From Comamonadaceae bacterium (GTDB lineage: Bacteria > Pseudomonadota > Gammaproteobacteria > Burkholderiales > Burkholderiaceae_C), in contig CANFYZ010000020.1 of assembly GCA_947451385.1 (NCBI GenBank), positions 1 to 49,114 on the forward strand: 49,114 nucleotides of DNA. Reading direction: 5' to 3'. Below the pieces are notes generated by a model. That model was not told the origin of the DNA, searched no databases, and was given only the letters and a program-made list of their open reading frames with translations. Every line of letters begins with the position of its first letter. Position 1 is the stretch's first letter. The translations under genes were made by a program, and so were the position numbers. This document shows, piece by piece, positions 25,672 through 36,212 of the stretch.

Positions 25672-27432
25672 ATGAGTTTCTGGATCCGATGCATTGCCTT
25701 GTCCACATGTGCCCTGAGCGCATGGGCCCAGCCCCTGGCCGCGCCCAACTCAGCGCCGACCACGGCCCCCCTCTCCCCGGATGTGGCAGTGACCCGCCCG
25801 GCTGCTTCTTCGGCTCTGGACGCGGTCTTGTTCTACCAACTGCTGCTGGGCGAACTCTATGTGCAAGGTGGCGAAGCCGGCACTGGTTTTTCACTGCTCT
25901 TGGATGCGGCGCGTAAATCCAAAGACCCCGCCTTGTTCCAGCGCGCAGTAGATTTAGCCCTGCAATCGCGCTCGGGTGAAGCCGCTTTGCAGGCCGCACG
26001 CACCTGGAAGCAAGTCATTCCCAGCTCCGCCGATGCGAACCGCTACATCTTGCAAATTCTTCTGGCTTTGAACAAGGTGGAAGAAGCTGGGCAGGCGCTC
26101 AAAGCGGCCTTGTCAGGCTTGCCCCTCGAAGAGCAATCGGCAGCCATTGCCACCGTGCCCAGAATCTTTGCACGGGTCAACGACAAACTGCTGGCCCTGC
26201 GTACCGTCGAGTTGGCTTTGTCGCAAGCCCTCACGCAACCGCTCACCCAGGCCAGCGCCTGGACCACCGTGGGCCGTATGCGGCGCGATGCAGGTCAATT
26301 CCAAGCGGCTGGAGTTGCGGCACAAAAAGGCCATGCAGCAGACAAACAAGCCGCGGGGCCGATTTTGTTGGCCCTGTCCCTGTTGGACAAAGAAGCCGAA
26401 GCGGTGCAACCGCTGCTGCTGAGCTACATGGCGGGCCCAGCCCAGCCAGAGCTCAGACTGAGCTACGCCAGGGCCTTGATCACCCAGCAAAAAAACGCGC
26501 TGGCCTTGGTGCAGCTGCAAAAACTGAACCAAGAAAATCCCGAGTTAGCGGCGGCTTGGCTGTTCTCGGGTTTGCTGCAAAGCGACATGGGCCAAGTCAG
26601 CCAAGCCAAGCAGGCCCTGCTGGAGTATGTGAAACTGGCCGCCCACAGCGACGACGCTGATTTACAAAACGGCTTGTCTGAAGCCTATTTTTCTCTGGCA
26701 CAGCTCGCGCAACAACAAGGTCAATGGGCACAAGCCCATGACTGGCTGTCCAAAATGCCGGCCCAAACCGATCCCATCAAGCTGGGCGTGCGCCGTGCCA
26801 ACTTGCTGGTGGAACAAGGCCAGCTGAATCAGGCGCGCCAATTGCTGACCAACATCCCGACCACCACCCCGGCGCAAGCCCGAATGAAATTACTCGCGCT
26901 GGCGATGTTCTTGCGGGAGCAAAAAGACTATCCAGCCGCCCATGACCTGCTGTCGCAGGCACTGAAAAAAGGCGTCGATTACGAGCTGCAATCTGAGCTG
27001 GCCATGACAGCTGAAAAAATGGGCCTGTTTGAGCAAATGGAGTCTTTGCTGCGCGAGATGATGGCGGCCAAACCCAACGACCCGCACCCCATGAATGCGC
27101 TGGGGTTTTCTCTGGCTGACCGCAATATCCGTTTGGCAGAAGCCCAACAATTGATTGAGCAAGCCGTCGCCTTGGCGCCCAACGACCCTTTCATTCGCGA
27201 CAGTCTGGCCTGGGTTTACTACCGACAGGGCAACCGCGTGCAAGCACTGAATTTGCTGGAATCGGCCTACAAAGCCAGGCCCGACCCTGAAATTGCAGCC
27301 CATTGGGGTGAGGTGTTGTGGGTGACCGGTCAAACCCAGCAGGCTGGGGCCATCTGGCGCGAAGGCTTGCTGCTCAAGTCGGACAACGAAACCTTGCGCG
27401 ACACTTTGAAACGGTTCAATTTCAAACCATGA
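25672..27432 (+). CDS. Secreted tetratricopeptide-repeat protein upstream of lolB
   Basis: 586 residues from ATG 25672. An N-terminal signal peptide (FWIRCIALSTCALSAWAQP) is followed by an alanine/proline-rich linker and then helical repeats, including clear TPR units near the end (NDPHPMNALGFSLADRNIRL, NDPFIRDSLAWVYYRQGN, ALNLLESAYKARPDPEI). Probably periplasmic or outer-membrane associated, working as a protein-binding scaffold; the partner is unknown. Its TGA overlaps the lolB ATG in an ATGA tetramer, so it is coupled to lipoprotein localisation. This gene pair recurs in Burkholderiales. Confidence 0.8.
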   Translation: MSFWIRCIALSTCALSAWAQPLAAPNSAPTTAPLSPDVAVTRPAASSALDAVLFYQLLLGELYVQGGEAGTGFSLLLDAARKSKDPALFQRAVDLALQSRSGEAALQAARTWKQVIPSSADANRYILQILLALNKVEEAGQALKAALSGLPLEEQSAAIATVPRIFARVNDKLLALRTVELALSQALTQPLTQASAWTTVGRMRRDAGQFQAAGVAAQKGHAADKQAAGPILLALSLLDKEAEAVQPLLLSYMAGPAQPELRLSYARALITQQKNALALVQLQKLNQENPELAAAWLFSGLLQSDMGQVSQAKQALLEYVKLAAHSDDADLQNGLSEAYFSLAQLAQQQGQWAQAHDWLSKMPAQTDPIKLGVRRANLLVEQGQLNQARQLLTNIPTTTPAQARMKLLALAMFLREQKDYPAAHDLLSQALKKGVDYELQSELAMTAEKMGLFEQMESLLREMMAAKPNDPHPMNALGFSLADRNIRLAEAQQLIEQAVALAPNDPFIRDSLAWVYYRQGNRVQALNLLESAYKARPDPEIAAHWGEVLWVTGQTQQAGAIWREGLLLKSDNETLRDTLKRFNFKP

Positions 27433-27941
27433 CGCGTGCTCGCCGCTGGGTCCATCGCTGGTTTGGGGTGATAGCGGTGCTCATGCTCACTGCCTGCGCG
27501 ACACGACAACCGCCCCCTGATGCGCCCGACACCTTGTATTGGTCAGGTCGCCTGGCTTTGAACATTGCCAGCCTGCCGCCGCAATCCCTGACCGCTGGCT
27601 TTGAATTGAAAAGCCAAGCACACAGTGGCGAGCTGCGCCTGCTCAGCCCTCTGGGCAGCACGCTGGCCAAGCTGCAATGGACGCCTGGACAAGCCAGCCT
27701 GGAGCAAGGAGGGCAAGTCTGGCAAGAGACGTCCCTGGACGCTTTACTGATTCGATTGACGGGAACGGCTCTGCCCATGGCTGCCTTGATCGATTGGCTG
27801 CAAGCCCGTCCCACCGAGGTGGAAGGCTGGCGGGTCGATCTGAGCCAACGGGATCAAGGCAAGTTATGGATTCAAAGCACGCCGGGCACAACCGTTTCTG
27901 TCCAACCGCAAGTGACCTTGCGCCTGATGTTGGAGCCCTGA
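27429..27941 (+). CDS. lolB: Outer-membrane lipoprotein receptor LolB
   Basis: 170 residues. LolB accepts lipoproteins from LolA and inserts them into the outer membrane. A lipoprotein signal ends in the lipobox LTAC (Cys at about residue 23), then the LolB beta-barrel pattern follows: YWSGRLALNI, LRLLSPLGSTLAKLQW and ALIDWLQARP. The start at 27429 overlaps the upstream TPR gene by four bases; a longer in-frame start would bury the lipoprotein signal. Followed by ispE after one base, the order seen in most beta- and gammaproteobacteria. Confidence 0.9.
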   Translation: MTRARRWVHRWFGVIAVLMLTACATRQPPPDAPDTLYWSGRLALNIASLPPQSLTAGFELKSQAHSGELRLLSPLGSTLAKLQWTPGQASLEQGGQVWQETSLDALLIRLTGTALPMAALIDWLQARPTEVEGWRVDLSQRDQGKLWIQSTPGTTVSVQPQVTLRLMLEP

Positions 27942-27942
27942 T

Positions 27943-28794
27943 ATGCACGCCCTGTATGACGTCCCCGCCCCGGCCAAGCTGAATTTATTTCTGCACATCG
28001 TCGGACGGCGGTCCGATGGCTACCACCTGCTGCAATCGGCCTTCATGTTGATCGACTGGCAAGACACGCTGCATTTTGAGCTGCGCCCGAACGCTCAGCT
28101 CAGCAGGGAAGACCTGACGATCCCCCTGCCCGCCGATGACCTGATCTTGCGTGCTGCGCGGTTGCTGCAATCCCATAGCGGCTGCTCCCTGGGCGCGCAC
28201 ATTGCAGTGCACAAGCAGATTCCAGCCCAAGCGGGCATGGGCGGGGGTTCGTCCGACGCGGCCAGTTGCCTGTTGGCATTGAACCGACTTTGGAACCTGG
28301 GTTTGCGTGTCGATGAACTCGCGGCCATCGGGGTGCAATTGGGCGCGGATGTGCCGTTTTTTTTGCATGGCCACAACGCCTGGGTTGAAGGCATTGGCGA
28401 AAAGATCACCCCACTCCAACTGCCCCCAGCACAATTTGTGGTGATCAAACCCCCTGTGGGGCTGGAAACCGCGAAAATTTTTGCCCATCCAGAACTTCGG
28501 CGGAACACAAAATCTGCTACAATCGATGGCTTAGCAAGAACGCCCTATGGCTTCGGTCATAACGATTTGCAAGCCGTAGCCGAGCAAATTTGTCCGCCGG
28601 TCAGTCAAGCCCTTCACAGGCTGGCTGCACAAGGCCTCCAAGGCAAAATGACCGGTTCCGGAAGTGCAGTGTTTGCGCTTTTGCCGCAAGGCCAAATTTG
28701 GCAGCAAGATCCTGATCTTGCTGATTGCCAAGTTCGAGTTTGCGGCAATTTGGAGGTTCATCCTTTATCAGGATGGGCCACCAGCGACAATTAA
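27943..28794 (+). CDS. ispE: 4-diphosphocytidyl-2-C-methyl-D-erythritol kinase
   Basis: 283 residues, GHMP kinase of the MEP isoprenoid pathway. It has the [21 protein letters not shown] start with catalytic Lys, the ATP-binding glycine loop [15 protein letters not shown] (about 94-108), the catalytic Asp in [10 protein letters not shown], and C-terminal [13 protein letters not shown]. One base separates it from lolB. A tRNA-Gln gene follows after 31 bp, the canonical ispE-tRNA-Gln-prs arrangement. Confidence 0.95.
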   Translation: MHALYDVPAPAKLNLFLHIVGRRSDGYHLLQSAFMLIDWQDTLHFELRPNAQLSREDLTIPLPADDLILRAARLLQSHSGCSLGAHIAVHKQIPAQAGMGGGSSDAASCLLALNRLWNLGLRVDELAAIGVQLGADVPFFLHGHNAWVEGIGEKITPLQLPPAQFVVIKPPVGLETAKIFAHPELRRNTKSATIDGLARTPYGFGHNDLQAVAEQICPPVSQALHRLAAQGLQGKMTGSGSAVFALLPQGQIWQQDPDLADCQVRVCGNLEVHPLSGWATSDN

Positions 28795-28825
28795 CGGTAG
28801 ATTGCTTTCGGCAATTTACCTGTGT

Positions 28826-28902
28826 AGGGGAGTCGCCAAGTTGGTTAAGGCACCGGATTTTGATTCCGGCATTCGAAGGTTCGAGTCCTTCTTCCCCTGC
28901 CA
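28826..28902 (+). tRNA. tRNA-Gln (anticodon UUG)
   Basis: 77 nt with encoded CCA. Acceptor AGGGGAG pairs with TTCCCCT; the anticodon loop TTTTGAT gives TTG; the T-arm is AGGTTCGAGTCCTT. Placed between ispE and prs, as in many beta- and gammaproteobacteria. Confidence 0.97.
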
Positions 28903-28949
28903 AATACGTTCAATCGTACAGGCCCATTATTTTGATCGCTGGAACGCTC

Positions 28950-29918
28950 ATGCAGCCTTCGTCTCACCCCATCCCCGATTTCATGGTTTTTACTGGCAAC
29001 GCCAATCCGGTGTTGGCGGCTGACATTGCCAGCAACTTGGGGATTTCGTTGGGTGCGGCCGATGTGGGGCGCTTCTCGGATGGCGAAGTCACCGTTGAGC
29101 TGAAGCAAAACGTGCGTGCCCGCGACGTCTTCGTGGTGCAGTCCACCTGCTCACCGACCAACGAAAACCTGATGGAACTGTTGATCATGGTCGATGCACT
29201 CAAGCGGGCTTCGGCCGAGCGCATCACCGCTGTGATTCCCTATTTTGGCTATGCCCGGCAAGACCGTCGCCCACGCTCCTCGCGTGTGCCGATTTCAGCC
29301 AAAGTGGTGGCCAACATGATTCAAGCCGTGGGTGTGGACCGCTTGTTGACCATGGATTTGCACGCTGACCAAATTCAAGGTTTCTTTGATATTCCCGTCG
29401 ATAACATCTACGCCTCGCCTGTGTTGCTGGGTGACTTGCGCCAAAAGAATTACGAAGACCTGATCGTCGTCTCGCCTGACGTGGGCGGCGTTGTGCGTGC
29501 ACGTGCCTTGGCCAAACAACTCGGCTGCGATCTGGCCATCATCGACAAGCGCCGTCCCAAAGCCAATGTGAGCGAAGTGATGCACGTGATCGGTGAGATC
29601 GAAGGCCGCAACTGCGTCATCATGGACGACATGATCGACACCGCCGGCACCTTGGTCAAAGCAGCTGAAGTGCTGAAAGACCGCGGCGCGAAAAAAGTCT
29701 ACGCCTATTGCACCCACCCCATTTTTTCGGGCCCCGCCATCGACCGTATCGCCAAAGGCGATGCCTTGGACGAAGTCGTGGTCACGAACACCATTCCTTT
29801 GTCGCAAGCTGCCGCAGCCTGCGCCAAGATTCGCCAACTCTCGGCCGCGCCGCTGATCGCTGAAACGATTGCGCGCATTGCTACCGGTGAGTCGGTCATG
29901 AGTTTGTTCTCGGATTAA
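28950..29918 (+). CDS. prs: Ribose-phosphate pyrophosphokinase
   Basis: 322 residues from ATG 28950. Makes PRPP for nucleotide, histidine and tryptophan synthesis. Near the N-terminus is [13 protein letters not shown], then RFSDGEV, the ATP-binding [19 protein letters not shown] flexible loop and the PRPP-binding [15 protein letters not shown] 28983 is an alternative start but would trim the usual N-terminal residues. Ribosome-site match is weak. A terminator follows, so prs and the tRNA may form one transcript separate from rplY. Confidence 0.95.
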   Translation: MQPSSHPIPDFMVFTGNANPVLAADIASNLGISLGAADVGRFSDGEVTVELKQNVRARDVFVVQSTCSPTNENLMELLIMVDALKRASAERITAVIPYFGYARQDRRPRSSRVPISAKVVANMIQAVGVDRLLTMDLHADQIQGFFDIPVDNIYASPVLLGDLRQKNYEDLIVVSPDVGGVVRARALAKQLGCDLAIIDKRRPKANVSEVMHVIGEIEGRNCVIMDDMIDTAGTLVKAAEVLKDRGAKKVYAYCTHPIFSGPAIDRIAKGDALDEVVVTNTIPLSQAAAACAKIRQLSAAPLIAETIARIATGESVMSLFSD

Positions 29919-29938
29919 AAACCCTGGAACACATCAGC

Positions 29939-29973
29939 AGGTCTGCAGGCCATCCAGCCCGCAGACCTTTTTC
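29939..29973 (+). terminator. Rho-independent terminator after prs
   Basis: AGGTCTGC (29939-29946) pairs with GCAGACCT (29961-29968) around a 14-base loop, followed by TTTTT. Confidence 0.8.
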
Positions 29974-30020
29974 AATCAGGGGCGCACTGGTCGCGGTGGC
30001 CCCTTAGTCAGGAGTTAGTT

Positions 30021-30644
30021 ATGAAATTTGTCGCTTTTGAGCGCTCATTGCAAGGTACGGGTGCGAGCCGCCGTCTGCGCAACTCAGGTCGCACCCCCGC
30101 CATCGTGTACGGTGGTGAAGCCCAACCCCAGTTGATCGAACTGGACCACAACGCCCTGTGGCACGCCCTGAAAAAAGAAGCTTTCCACGCCTCTATCTTG
30201 GAAATGGAAGTGTCCGGCAAGTCCAGCAAAGTGTTGCTGCGCGACTACCAGATGCACCCTTTCAAACAATTGGTGTTGCATGTGGATTTCCAACGCGTGG
30301 AAGCCAACACCACCTTGCACATGAAAGTGCCACTGCACTTCAGCGGTGAAGAAGAGTCGCCTGCATTCAAAGTGGACAAGTGCTTGATCAACCACGTGGC
30401 CAACGAGATCGAAGTGGCTTGCTTGCCCGCCGATCTGCCCGAGTTCATCAATGTGGATCTGTCCGGCCTGCAAAAAGGCGTGTCTTTGCACGTGAACGAC
30501 ATCACTCTGCCCAAGGGCGTGAAAGTGGTGACACACGGCAAAACCAACCCCGTGTTGGTCGCAGTGGTCGCCCCGGTGGAAGAAGTGGAAGCCGCACCGG
30601 CCGCTGCGCCTGCTGCCGCTCCCGCCAAAGGCAAGAAGAAATAA
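30021..30644 (+). CDS. rplY: 50S ribosomal protein L25, long CTC form
   Basis: 207 residues, the two-domain general-stress CTC form rather than the short 94-residue E. coli type. The N-terminal L25 domain binds 5S rRNA ([35 protein letters not shown]), the C-terminal beta domain follows ([20 protein letters not shown]), and there is an alanine-rich lysine tail ([12 protein letters not shown]). AGGAG at 30010-30014 is a good ribosome site. A strong inverted repeat follows the gene. Confidence 0.95.
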   Translation: MKFVAFERSLQGTGASRRLRNSGRTPAIVYGGEAQPQLIELDHNALWHALKKEAFHASILEMEVSGKSSKVLLRDYQMHPFKQLVLHVDFQRVEANTTLHMKVPLHFSGEEESPAFKVDKCLINHVANEIEVACLPADLPEFINVDLSGLQKGVSLHVNDITLPKGVKVVTHGKTNPVLVAVVAPVEEVEAAPAAAPAAAPAKGKKK

Positions 30645-30661
30645 TTCTTCTGTCCCTCAGC

Positions 30662-30700
30662 ACAACGGCCCGCGACACACGCATGTGCGCGGGCCGTTGT
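30662..30700 (+). terminator. 13-bp perfect inverted repeat between rplY and pth
   Basis: ACAACGGCCCGCG (30662-30674) pairs exactly with CGCGGGCCGTTGT (30688-30700) around a 13-base loop. There is no T-run, so it may end rplY transcription with Rho help or protect the rplY mRNA 3' end. Confidence 0.55.
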
Positions 30701-30727
30701 CATTGGCACAGCAGATAATCAGCGACC

Positions 30728-31662
<935 letters not shown>

Positions 31663-31675
31663 CTAAAATGGGCTT

Positions 31676-32542
31676 GTGAAAACACTGCCCCACCCCCAGC
31701 TGAACGCCGACCTGCACTGCCATTCTGTGGTGTCAGATGGCACCTTGCCGCCCGAAGAACTGGCCCGCCGGGCGCACGCCAATGGGGTCGAATTGTGGGC
31801 CCTCACTGACCACGATGAAATTGGTGGCCAAGAGCGCGCGCTGGCTGCGGCCCGCGCCTTGCGCTTGCCCTACCTGACCGGCACCGAAATTTCGGTGACC
31901 TTTGCGAACCACACGGTGCACATCGTGGGTCTGGGCTTTGACCACCACAACAGCGACCTGGCGCAGGGTTTGCGTAAAACCCGGGGCGGACGTGAAGAGC
32001 GGGCCCGCGAGATGGCCGACGGCTTGGCCAAAGTGGGCATTCACGGCGCGTTCGAAGGCGCGCTCCGATTCGCCGGCAACCCGGAGCTGATCTCGCGCAC
32101 CCACTTTGCCCGATTCATGGTCGAGACCGGCGTGTGCCAAGACACCTCCGAGGTCTTTCGTCGCTTTTTGACCGAAAACAAACCTGGTTTTGTGCCGCAC
32201 CGCTGGGCCAACCTGCGCGATGCGGTGAGCTGGATCACCGGCGCCGGGGGCGTGGCCGTGATTGCCCACCCTGCACGCTACGGCTTCACCCCGAACGAGG
32301 AATACGCCTTGTTCACCGAATTCAAAAACCACGGCGGCCAAGCAGTGGAGGTGGTGACGGGCAGCCACTCTGCGGCTGAAGCGCAGCGCTATGCCTCGAC
32401 CGCGCTGGAGTTTGCGCTGGCCGCGTCGCGGGGCAGCGACTTTCACAGCCCCGATGAAAGCCATACCGACCTGGGCACCCTGCCCTTTTTGCCTGGCCAA
32501 CTCACCCCCGTCTGGGAATTATTGGCTGACCGCATCCAGTGA
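31676..32542 (+). CDS. PHP-domain phosphoesterase (RNase AM / TrpH-like)
   Basis: 288 residues, GTG start. PHP metal-binding motifs appear in order: NADLHCHSVVSDG, ALTDHDEIGG, LTGTEIS, a RTHFARFMVE motif, VAVIAHPARY and the final GSDFHSP. Relatives (E. coli YciV/TrpH) act as 3',5'-nucleotide bisphosphate phosphatase and as a 5'-3' exoribonuclease that matures rRNA 5' ends. It lies beside yciO and trpS, as in many proteobacteria. Its TGA overlaps the GTG of the EamA gene, indicating coupling. Confidence 0.88.
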   Translation: MKTLPHPQLNADLHCHSVVSDGTLPPEELARRAHANGVELWALTDHDEIGGQERALAAARALRLPYLTGTEISVTFANHTVHIVGLGFDHHNSDLAQGLRKTRGGREERAREMADGLAKVGIHGAFEGALRFAGNPELISRTHFARFMVETGVCQDTSEVFRRFLTENKPGFVPHRWANLRDAVSWITGAGGVAVIAHPARYGFTPNEEYALFTEFKNHGGQAVEVVTGSHSAAEAQRYASTALEFALAASRGSDFHSPDESHTDLGTLPFLPGQLTPVWELLADRIQ

Positions 32543-33435
32543 AGCACGCCCCCCACAAAGTCTTGGCTGGGATAGGCTTTGGTCTGCTGGCAGTCGCCTG
32601 TTTTTCTGCGCTGGACACGACCACCAAACACATCAGCACCAGCGTCTCGCTGCTGATGGCGCTGTGGTTTCGCTACGGCTTTCAAGCGGTCGCCACCACG
32701 GCGGCGGTGCTGCCCTCCAGAGGTCTGGCGGTGTTGCGTACCGCCCACCCGCGCTTTCAGTTGCTGCGCGGGATTTTGCTTTTTTGCAGCAGCTTGCTGG
32801 CCTTCTTCAGCCTCAAATACATGCCGGTGGGCGAGTTCACCGCCATCGTCTTGATGGCTCCTTTGGTGATCACCTTGTGGGCCAGCAAAACATTGGGCGA
32901 AACCGTCACACCGCTGCGCTGGGCCTTGGTGCTGGGCGGCTTTGTCGGCACGATGGTGATCATCCGCCCGGGCAGCCAACACTTTGACTGGACGGTCATC
33001 CTGCCCCTGGCGCTGGTGGTGACCAACTCCAGCTTTCAGGTGCTGACCAGCAAAATGGCGCGCACCGAAGACCCCATCACCATGCACCTGTACACCGGTT
33101 GGATCGGCACCGGCTTGGCGACGGTCATGCTGCCATTTGTTTGGGAAATGCCACACGACGGGATCGTCTGGGCCCAACTGGGGTTGATGGGATTTTTGGC
33201 CACCATCGGGCATTTCTTTTTGATCCTGGCCTATATGCGCGCACCCGCGGCCACGCTCACGCCTTATTTGTACGCGCAGATCGGACTCGCCATGCTGGGC
33301 GGTTGGTTGGTGTTTGACCACGTGCCCGATCAATGGACCTTGGTGGGCATGGGCATGGTTGCAGTCTGCGGTGCACTGGGCGCTTGGCTGACCGTGCGCG
33401 AAGGCCGCGTGGTGGTCCAGCCGGCCGAGTCTTGA
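32539..33435 (+). CDS. EamA/DMT-superfamily transporter
   Basis: 298 residues with about ten membrane spans in two EamA repeats (first from GIGFGLLAVACFSALDTTTK; second from VILPLALVVTNSSFQVLTSK). DMT carriers export or import small metabolites such as amino acids or nucleotides; the substrate is not readable. GTG start at 32539 overlaps the PHP gene stop (GTGA), so it belongs to the PHP-EamA-yciO-M50 run. Confidence 0.85.
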   Translation: MKHAPHKVLAGIGFGLLAVACFSALDTTTKHISTSVSLLMALWFRYGFQAVATTAAVLPSRGLAVLRTAHPRFQLLRGILLFCSSLLAFFSLKYMPVGEFTAIVLMAPLVITLWASKTLGETVTPLRWALVLGGFVGTMVIIRPGSQHFDWTVILPLALVVTNSSFQVLTSKMARTEDPITMHLYTGWIGTGLATVMLPFVWEMPHDGIVWAQLGLMGFLATIGHFFLILAYMRAPAATLTPYLYAQIGLAMLGGWLVFDHVPDQWTLVGMGMVAVCGALGAWLTVREGRVVVQPAES

Positions 33436-33445
33436 GGTCTGCAGC

Positions 33446-34081
33446 ATGGCGCAATTTTTCTCGGTTCACCCCGACAACCCGCAAGCACGGCTGCTGAAAC
33501 AAGCGGTCGCGCTGTTGCAACAAGGGGGCATTTTGGCGGTGCCCACCGACTCCAGCTACGCCCTGGTCTGCCATTTGGACGACAAAAGCGCTGCCGATCA
33601 ACTGCGCCGCGTGCGCGGCGTGGACGAGAAACACCACCTCACCCTGCTGTGCCGCGACCTGAGTGAGTTGGCCAATTACGCCAAAGTGGACAACCGGCAG
33701 TTTCGCCTCATCAAACAGGCCACACCCGGGGCTTTCACTTTCATTTTGGAGGCCACCAAAGAGGTGCCGCGCCGCGTCAGCCACCCACAGCGCAAAACCA
33801 TTGGCTTGCGCGTGCCCGAACACAAGGTGCTGCAAGAGCTGCTGTGGCTGCACGCCGCCCCCCTGCTGGCAACCACGCTGATCTTGCCCGGAGAGCATGC
33901 GCCCCTGAACGACCCGCAAGAAATCCGCGCACAACTCGAGCACCAGATTGCCGGCGTGATCGACGCCGGGGCCTGCGCGCGCGAACCCACCACCGTGGTC
34001 GACCTGTGCGGCGACGCGCCCGAGGTGATTCGCCAAGGCTCGGGTACGCTGGCACGTTTGGGTTTGGGTTTGGGCCTGTGA
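33446..34081 (+). CDS. yciO: YciO family protein (Sua5/YrdC-like)
   Basis: 211 residues. Related to TsaC/Sua5, which makes threonylcarbamoyl-AMP for tRNA t6A37. It follows the YciO subgroup closely (EKHHLTLLCRDLSELANYA, FRLIKQATPGAFTFILEATK, RKTIGLRVPEHKVLQELL). YciO proteins show weak activity at best and do not normally replace TsaC, so the physiological role is unsettled. Ten bases after the EamA gene. Confidence 0.87.
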   Translation: MAQFFSVHPDNPQARLLKQAVALLQQGGILAVPTDSSYALVCHLDDKSAADQLRRVRGVDEKHHLTLLCRDLSELANYAKVDNRQFRLIKQATPGAFTFILEATKEVPRRVSHPQRKTIGLRVPEHKVLQELLWLHAAPLLATTLILPGEHAPLNDPQEIRAQLEHQIAGVIDAGACAREPTTVVDLCGDAPEVIRQGSGTLARLGLGLGL

Positions 34082-34109
34082 GCTCAAAAGCATCTGAGAC
34101 AATCACCCC

Positions 34110-34778
34110 GTGGATATTTCCAACCTGATTCAAACCGTTCTGATTTACGCCTTGCCGGTGATCTTTGCCATCACCTTGCACGAAGCCGCGCACGGTTATG
34201 CCGCGCAATACTTTGGCGACCCCACTGCCGCCCTGTACGGGCGGGTCACCCTGAATCCTTTTGCGCACATTGACCCGATGGGCACCGTGCTCATGCCTTT
34301 GTTGCTGTACTTCAGCACGGGCGGTGCGTTTTTATTCGGCTATGCCAAACCGGTGCCGGTACGTTTTGACCATTTGCGCCATCCCAAAACAGACATGATC
34401 TGGGTCGCTTTGGCGGGCCCCGCCTCCAATTTGCTGCAAGCCGTGTTTTGGGGTGTGACGCTGTACCTGTTGGTGGCCAGCGGCCAAAACGAGCGGTTTT
34501 TCCTGGAAATGTGCAAAGCAGGCATGCTCACCAATGTGGTGATGTTCGCCTTCAACCTGTTCCCGCTGCCGCCCCTGGACGGTGGCCGCATCTTGGTGGG
34601 CCTGCTGCCGTGGCGGCAAGCGGTCTGGGTCGCGCGGGTGGAACCCTGGGGCTTTTTCATCGTCATGGGCTTGGTCATCACCGGCGTGGTGAACGCATTG
34701 TGGATGCAACCGCTGATGCAGCTGACCTTCGGCCTGATCGAGCTGATCTTGTCGCCCCTGGCGGCTTTGTTACCTTGA
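34110..34778 (+). CDS. Site-2 protease family (M50) membrane metalloprotease
   Basis: 222 residues, GTG start, about five to six membrane spans. The zinc site is HEAAH (His24, Glu25, His28) in the first span, with the third ligand in PLPPLDGGRI (Asp157) and the GPASNLL motif between. This is the short family without PDZ or CBS domains, common next to trpS in proteobacteria; the substrate is unknown. Possible roles are intramembrane cleavage of small regulators. Confidence 0.88.
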   Translation: MDISNLIQTVLIYALPVIFAITLHEAAHGYAAQYFGDPTAALYGRVTLNPFAHIDPMGTVLMPLLLYFSTGGAFLFGYAKPVPVRFDHLRHPKTDMIWVALAGPASNLLQAVFWGVTLYLLVASGQNERFFLEMCKAGMLTNVVMFAFNLFPLPPLDGGRILVGLLPWRQAVWVARVEPWGFFIVMGLVITGVVNALWMQPLMQLTFGLIELILSPLAALLP

Positions 34779-34803
34779 GATTTTTTCTGTCACTGTGAAC
34801 ATC

Positions 34804-36111
34804 ATGAATTCTGAACGCACCCGCGTCCTGACCGGCATCACCACCACCGGCACCCCGCACCTGGGCAACTACGTGGGCGCCATTCGGCCCACGGTGCAAG
34901 CCAGCCGCAACACCGCCACCGAAGGTTTTTACTTTCTGGCCGACTACCACGCGCTGATCAAATGCGATGAACCCGCGCGCATCCAGCGCTCGACCTTGGA
35001 GATCGCCGCCAGCTGGATCGCCGCCGGGCTTGACCCCGACCAAGTCACGTTCTACCGCCAGTCCGACATTCCGCAAATTCCAGAGCTGACCTGGTTGTTG
35101 ACCTGCGTGACCGGCAAAGGCCTGCTCAACCGCGCCCACGCCTACAAAGCGGCCACAGACAAAAACCACGCGGCGGGCCACGACACCGATGCCGATGTGA
35201 GCGCCGGCCTGTTCATGTACCCGGTCTTGATGGGGGCCGACATCTTGATGTTCAAAGCACACAAAGTGCCTGTGGGCCGTGACCAGATTCAACACATTGA
35301 AATGGCGCGCGACATGGCGTCCAGTTTCAACCACTTGTACGGCGAGCACTTTGTCTTGCCCGAGGCGGTGGTCGAAGAATCGGTGGCCCTCTTGCCCGGC
35401 CTGGACGGCCGCAAAATGAGCAAAAGCTACGACAACACCATCCCGCTGTTTGCGCCCAGCGCGCAGATGCGCAAACAGATCAACGCCATCGTCACCGACT
35501 CGCGCGCGCCGGGCGAGCCCAAAAGCACCGAAGGCTCGGCCCTGTTCCAAATCTACCAAGCCTTTGCCTCTGCCGAAGAAACCGCGCAGTTTGCCCAGGC
35601 CTTTGCCGACGGTATCGCCTGGGGCGACGCCAAGCAGCAACTGTTTGAGCGCATTGACCGTGAAATCGCCCCCATGCGCGCCACCTACGAAGACCTGGTC
35701 CACCACCCCGAAAAAGTGGAGCGCTTGTTGCTGTTGGGTGCCGAAAAAGCCCGTGCGCGTTCAGCCGCTTTCATGGCCGAGTTGCGCAGCGCCGTCGGCC
35801 TGCGCTCGCTGGCGGTTCAGTCCAAAGTTAAAACTGAAAAATCTAACAAAACTGCGGCGCCCAGTTTCAAACAATACCGCGAAAAAGATGGCCAGTTTTA
35901 TTTCAAACTGGTGAGCCCACAAGGTGACGTCTTACTGCAAAGCAAAGCTTTCGCCTCGCCACGCGATGCCGGTGTGGCCATTTCTCAACTGATCGAAAAC
36001 GGTGAGGGTGCTTTAGCGGCTTTACAGACTCAACTTGAGACCATCACAGACCGTCAGCGCGGTGAAGTATTAGAGAATTTGATTTTTATGCACTTAAATA
36101 GCGAAAATTAA
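34804..36111 (+). CDS. trpS: Tryptophan--tRNA ligase with C-terminal extension
   Basis: 435 residues from ATG 34804 (GTG 34795 would add three). Charges tRNA-Trp. The HIGH-type motif is TPHLGNYVGA (about 17-26) and the KMSKS loop is GRKMSKSYDN. The core ends near residue 335, as in the usual 330-340-residue enzyme. A linker (KVKTEKSNKTAAPS) and an extra domain follow (FKQYREKDGQFYFKLVSPQG, then VLLQSKAFASPRDAGVAISQ), which resembles the YegP/DUF1508 fold. The last part of the gene turns AT-rich. The added domain may aid tRNA or protein binding; this is inference. Confidence 0.93.
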   Translation: MNSERTRVLTGITTTGTPHLGNYVGAIRPTVQASRNTATEGFYFLADYHALIKCDEPARIQRSTLEIAASWIAAGLDPDQVTFYRQSDIPQIPELTWLLTCVTGKGLLNRAHAYKAATDKNHAAGHDTDADVSAGLFMYPVLMGADILMFKAHKVPVGRDQIQHIEMARDMASSFNHLYGEHFVLPEAVVEESVALLPGLDGRKMSKSYDNTIPLFAPSAQMRKQINAIVTDSRAPGEPKSTEGSALFQIYQAFASAEETAQFAQAFADGIAWGDAKQQLFERIDREIAPMRATYEDLVHHPEKVERLLLLGAEKARARSAAFMAELRSAVGLRSLAVQSKVKTEKSNKTAAPSFKQYREKDGQFYFKLVSPQGDVLLQSKAFASPRDAGVAISQLIENGEGALAALQTQLETITDRQRGEVLENLIFMHLNSEN

Positions 36112-36212
36112 GAATAAATAGATTTATTTCACAATTTCTGCTAAATTAACATCGCTAGTCGCTCGTAGTTGCTGGTATTCTTATACTTAAATATTAATTA
36201 ACATCCTGAACC
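36112..36212 (+). promoter_or_regulatory. AT-rich promoter region of the response regulator
   Basis: About 70% A+T against a high-GC background. It contains the inverted repeat AATAAATAGATTTATT (36113-36128) just after the trpS stop and a -10-like TATACT at 36182-36187. No good -35 element or Shine-Dalgarno site is seen. Likely an activator-dependent or weak promoter; the repeat could be its operator. Confidence 0.35.

Noticed and set aside
32443..33447. 334-codon minus-strand frame opposite the EamA transporter
   Set aside because: It is glutamine/histidine/arginine-rich with no motifs, an antisense shadow of a membrane protein gene.
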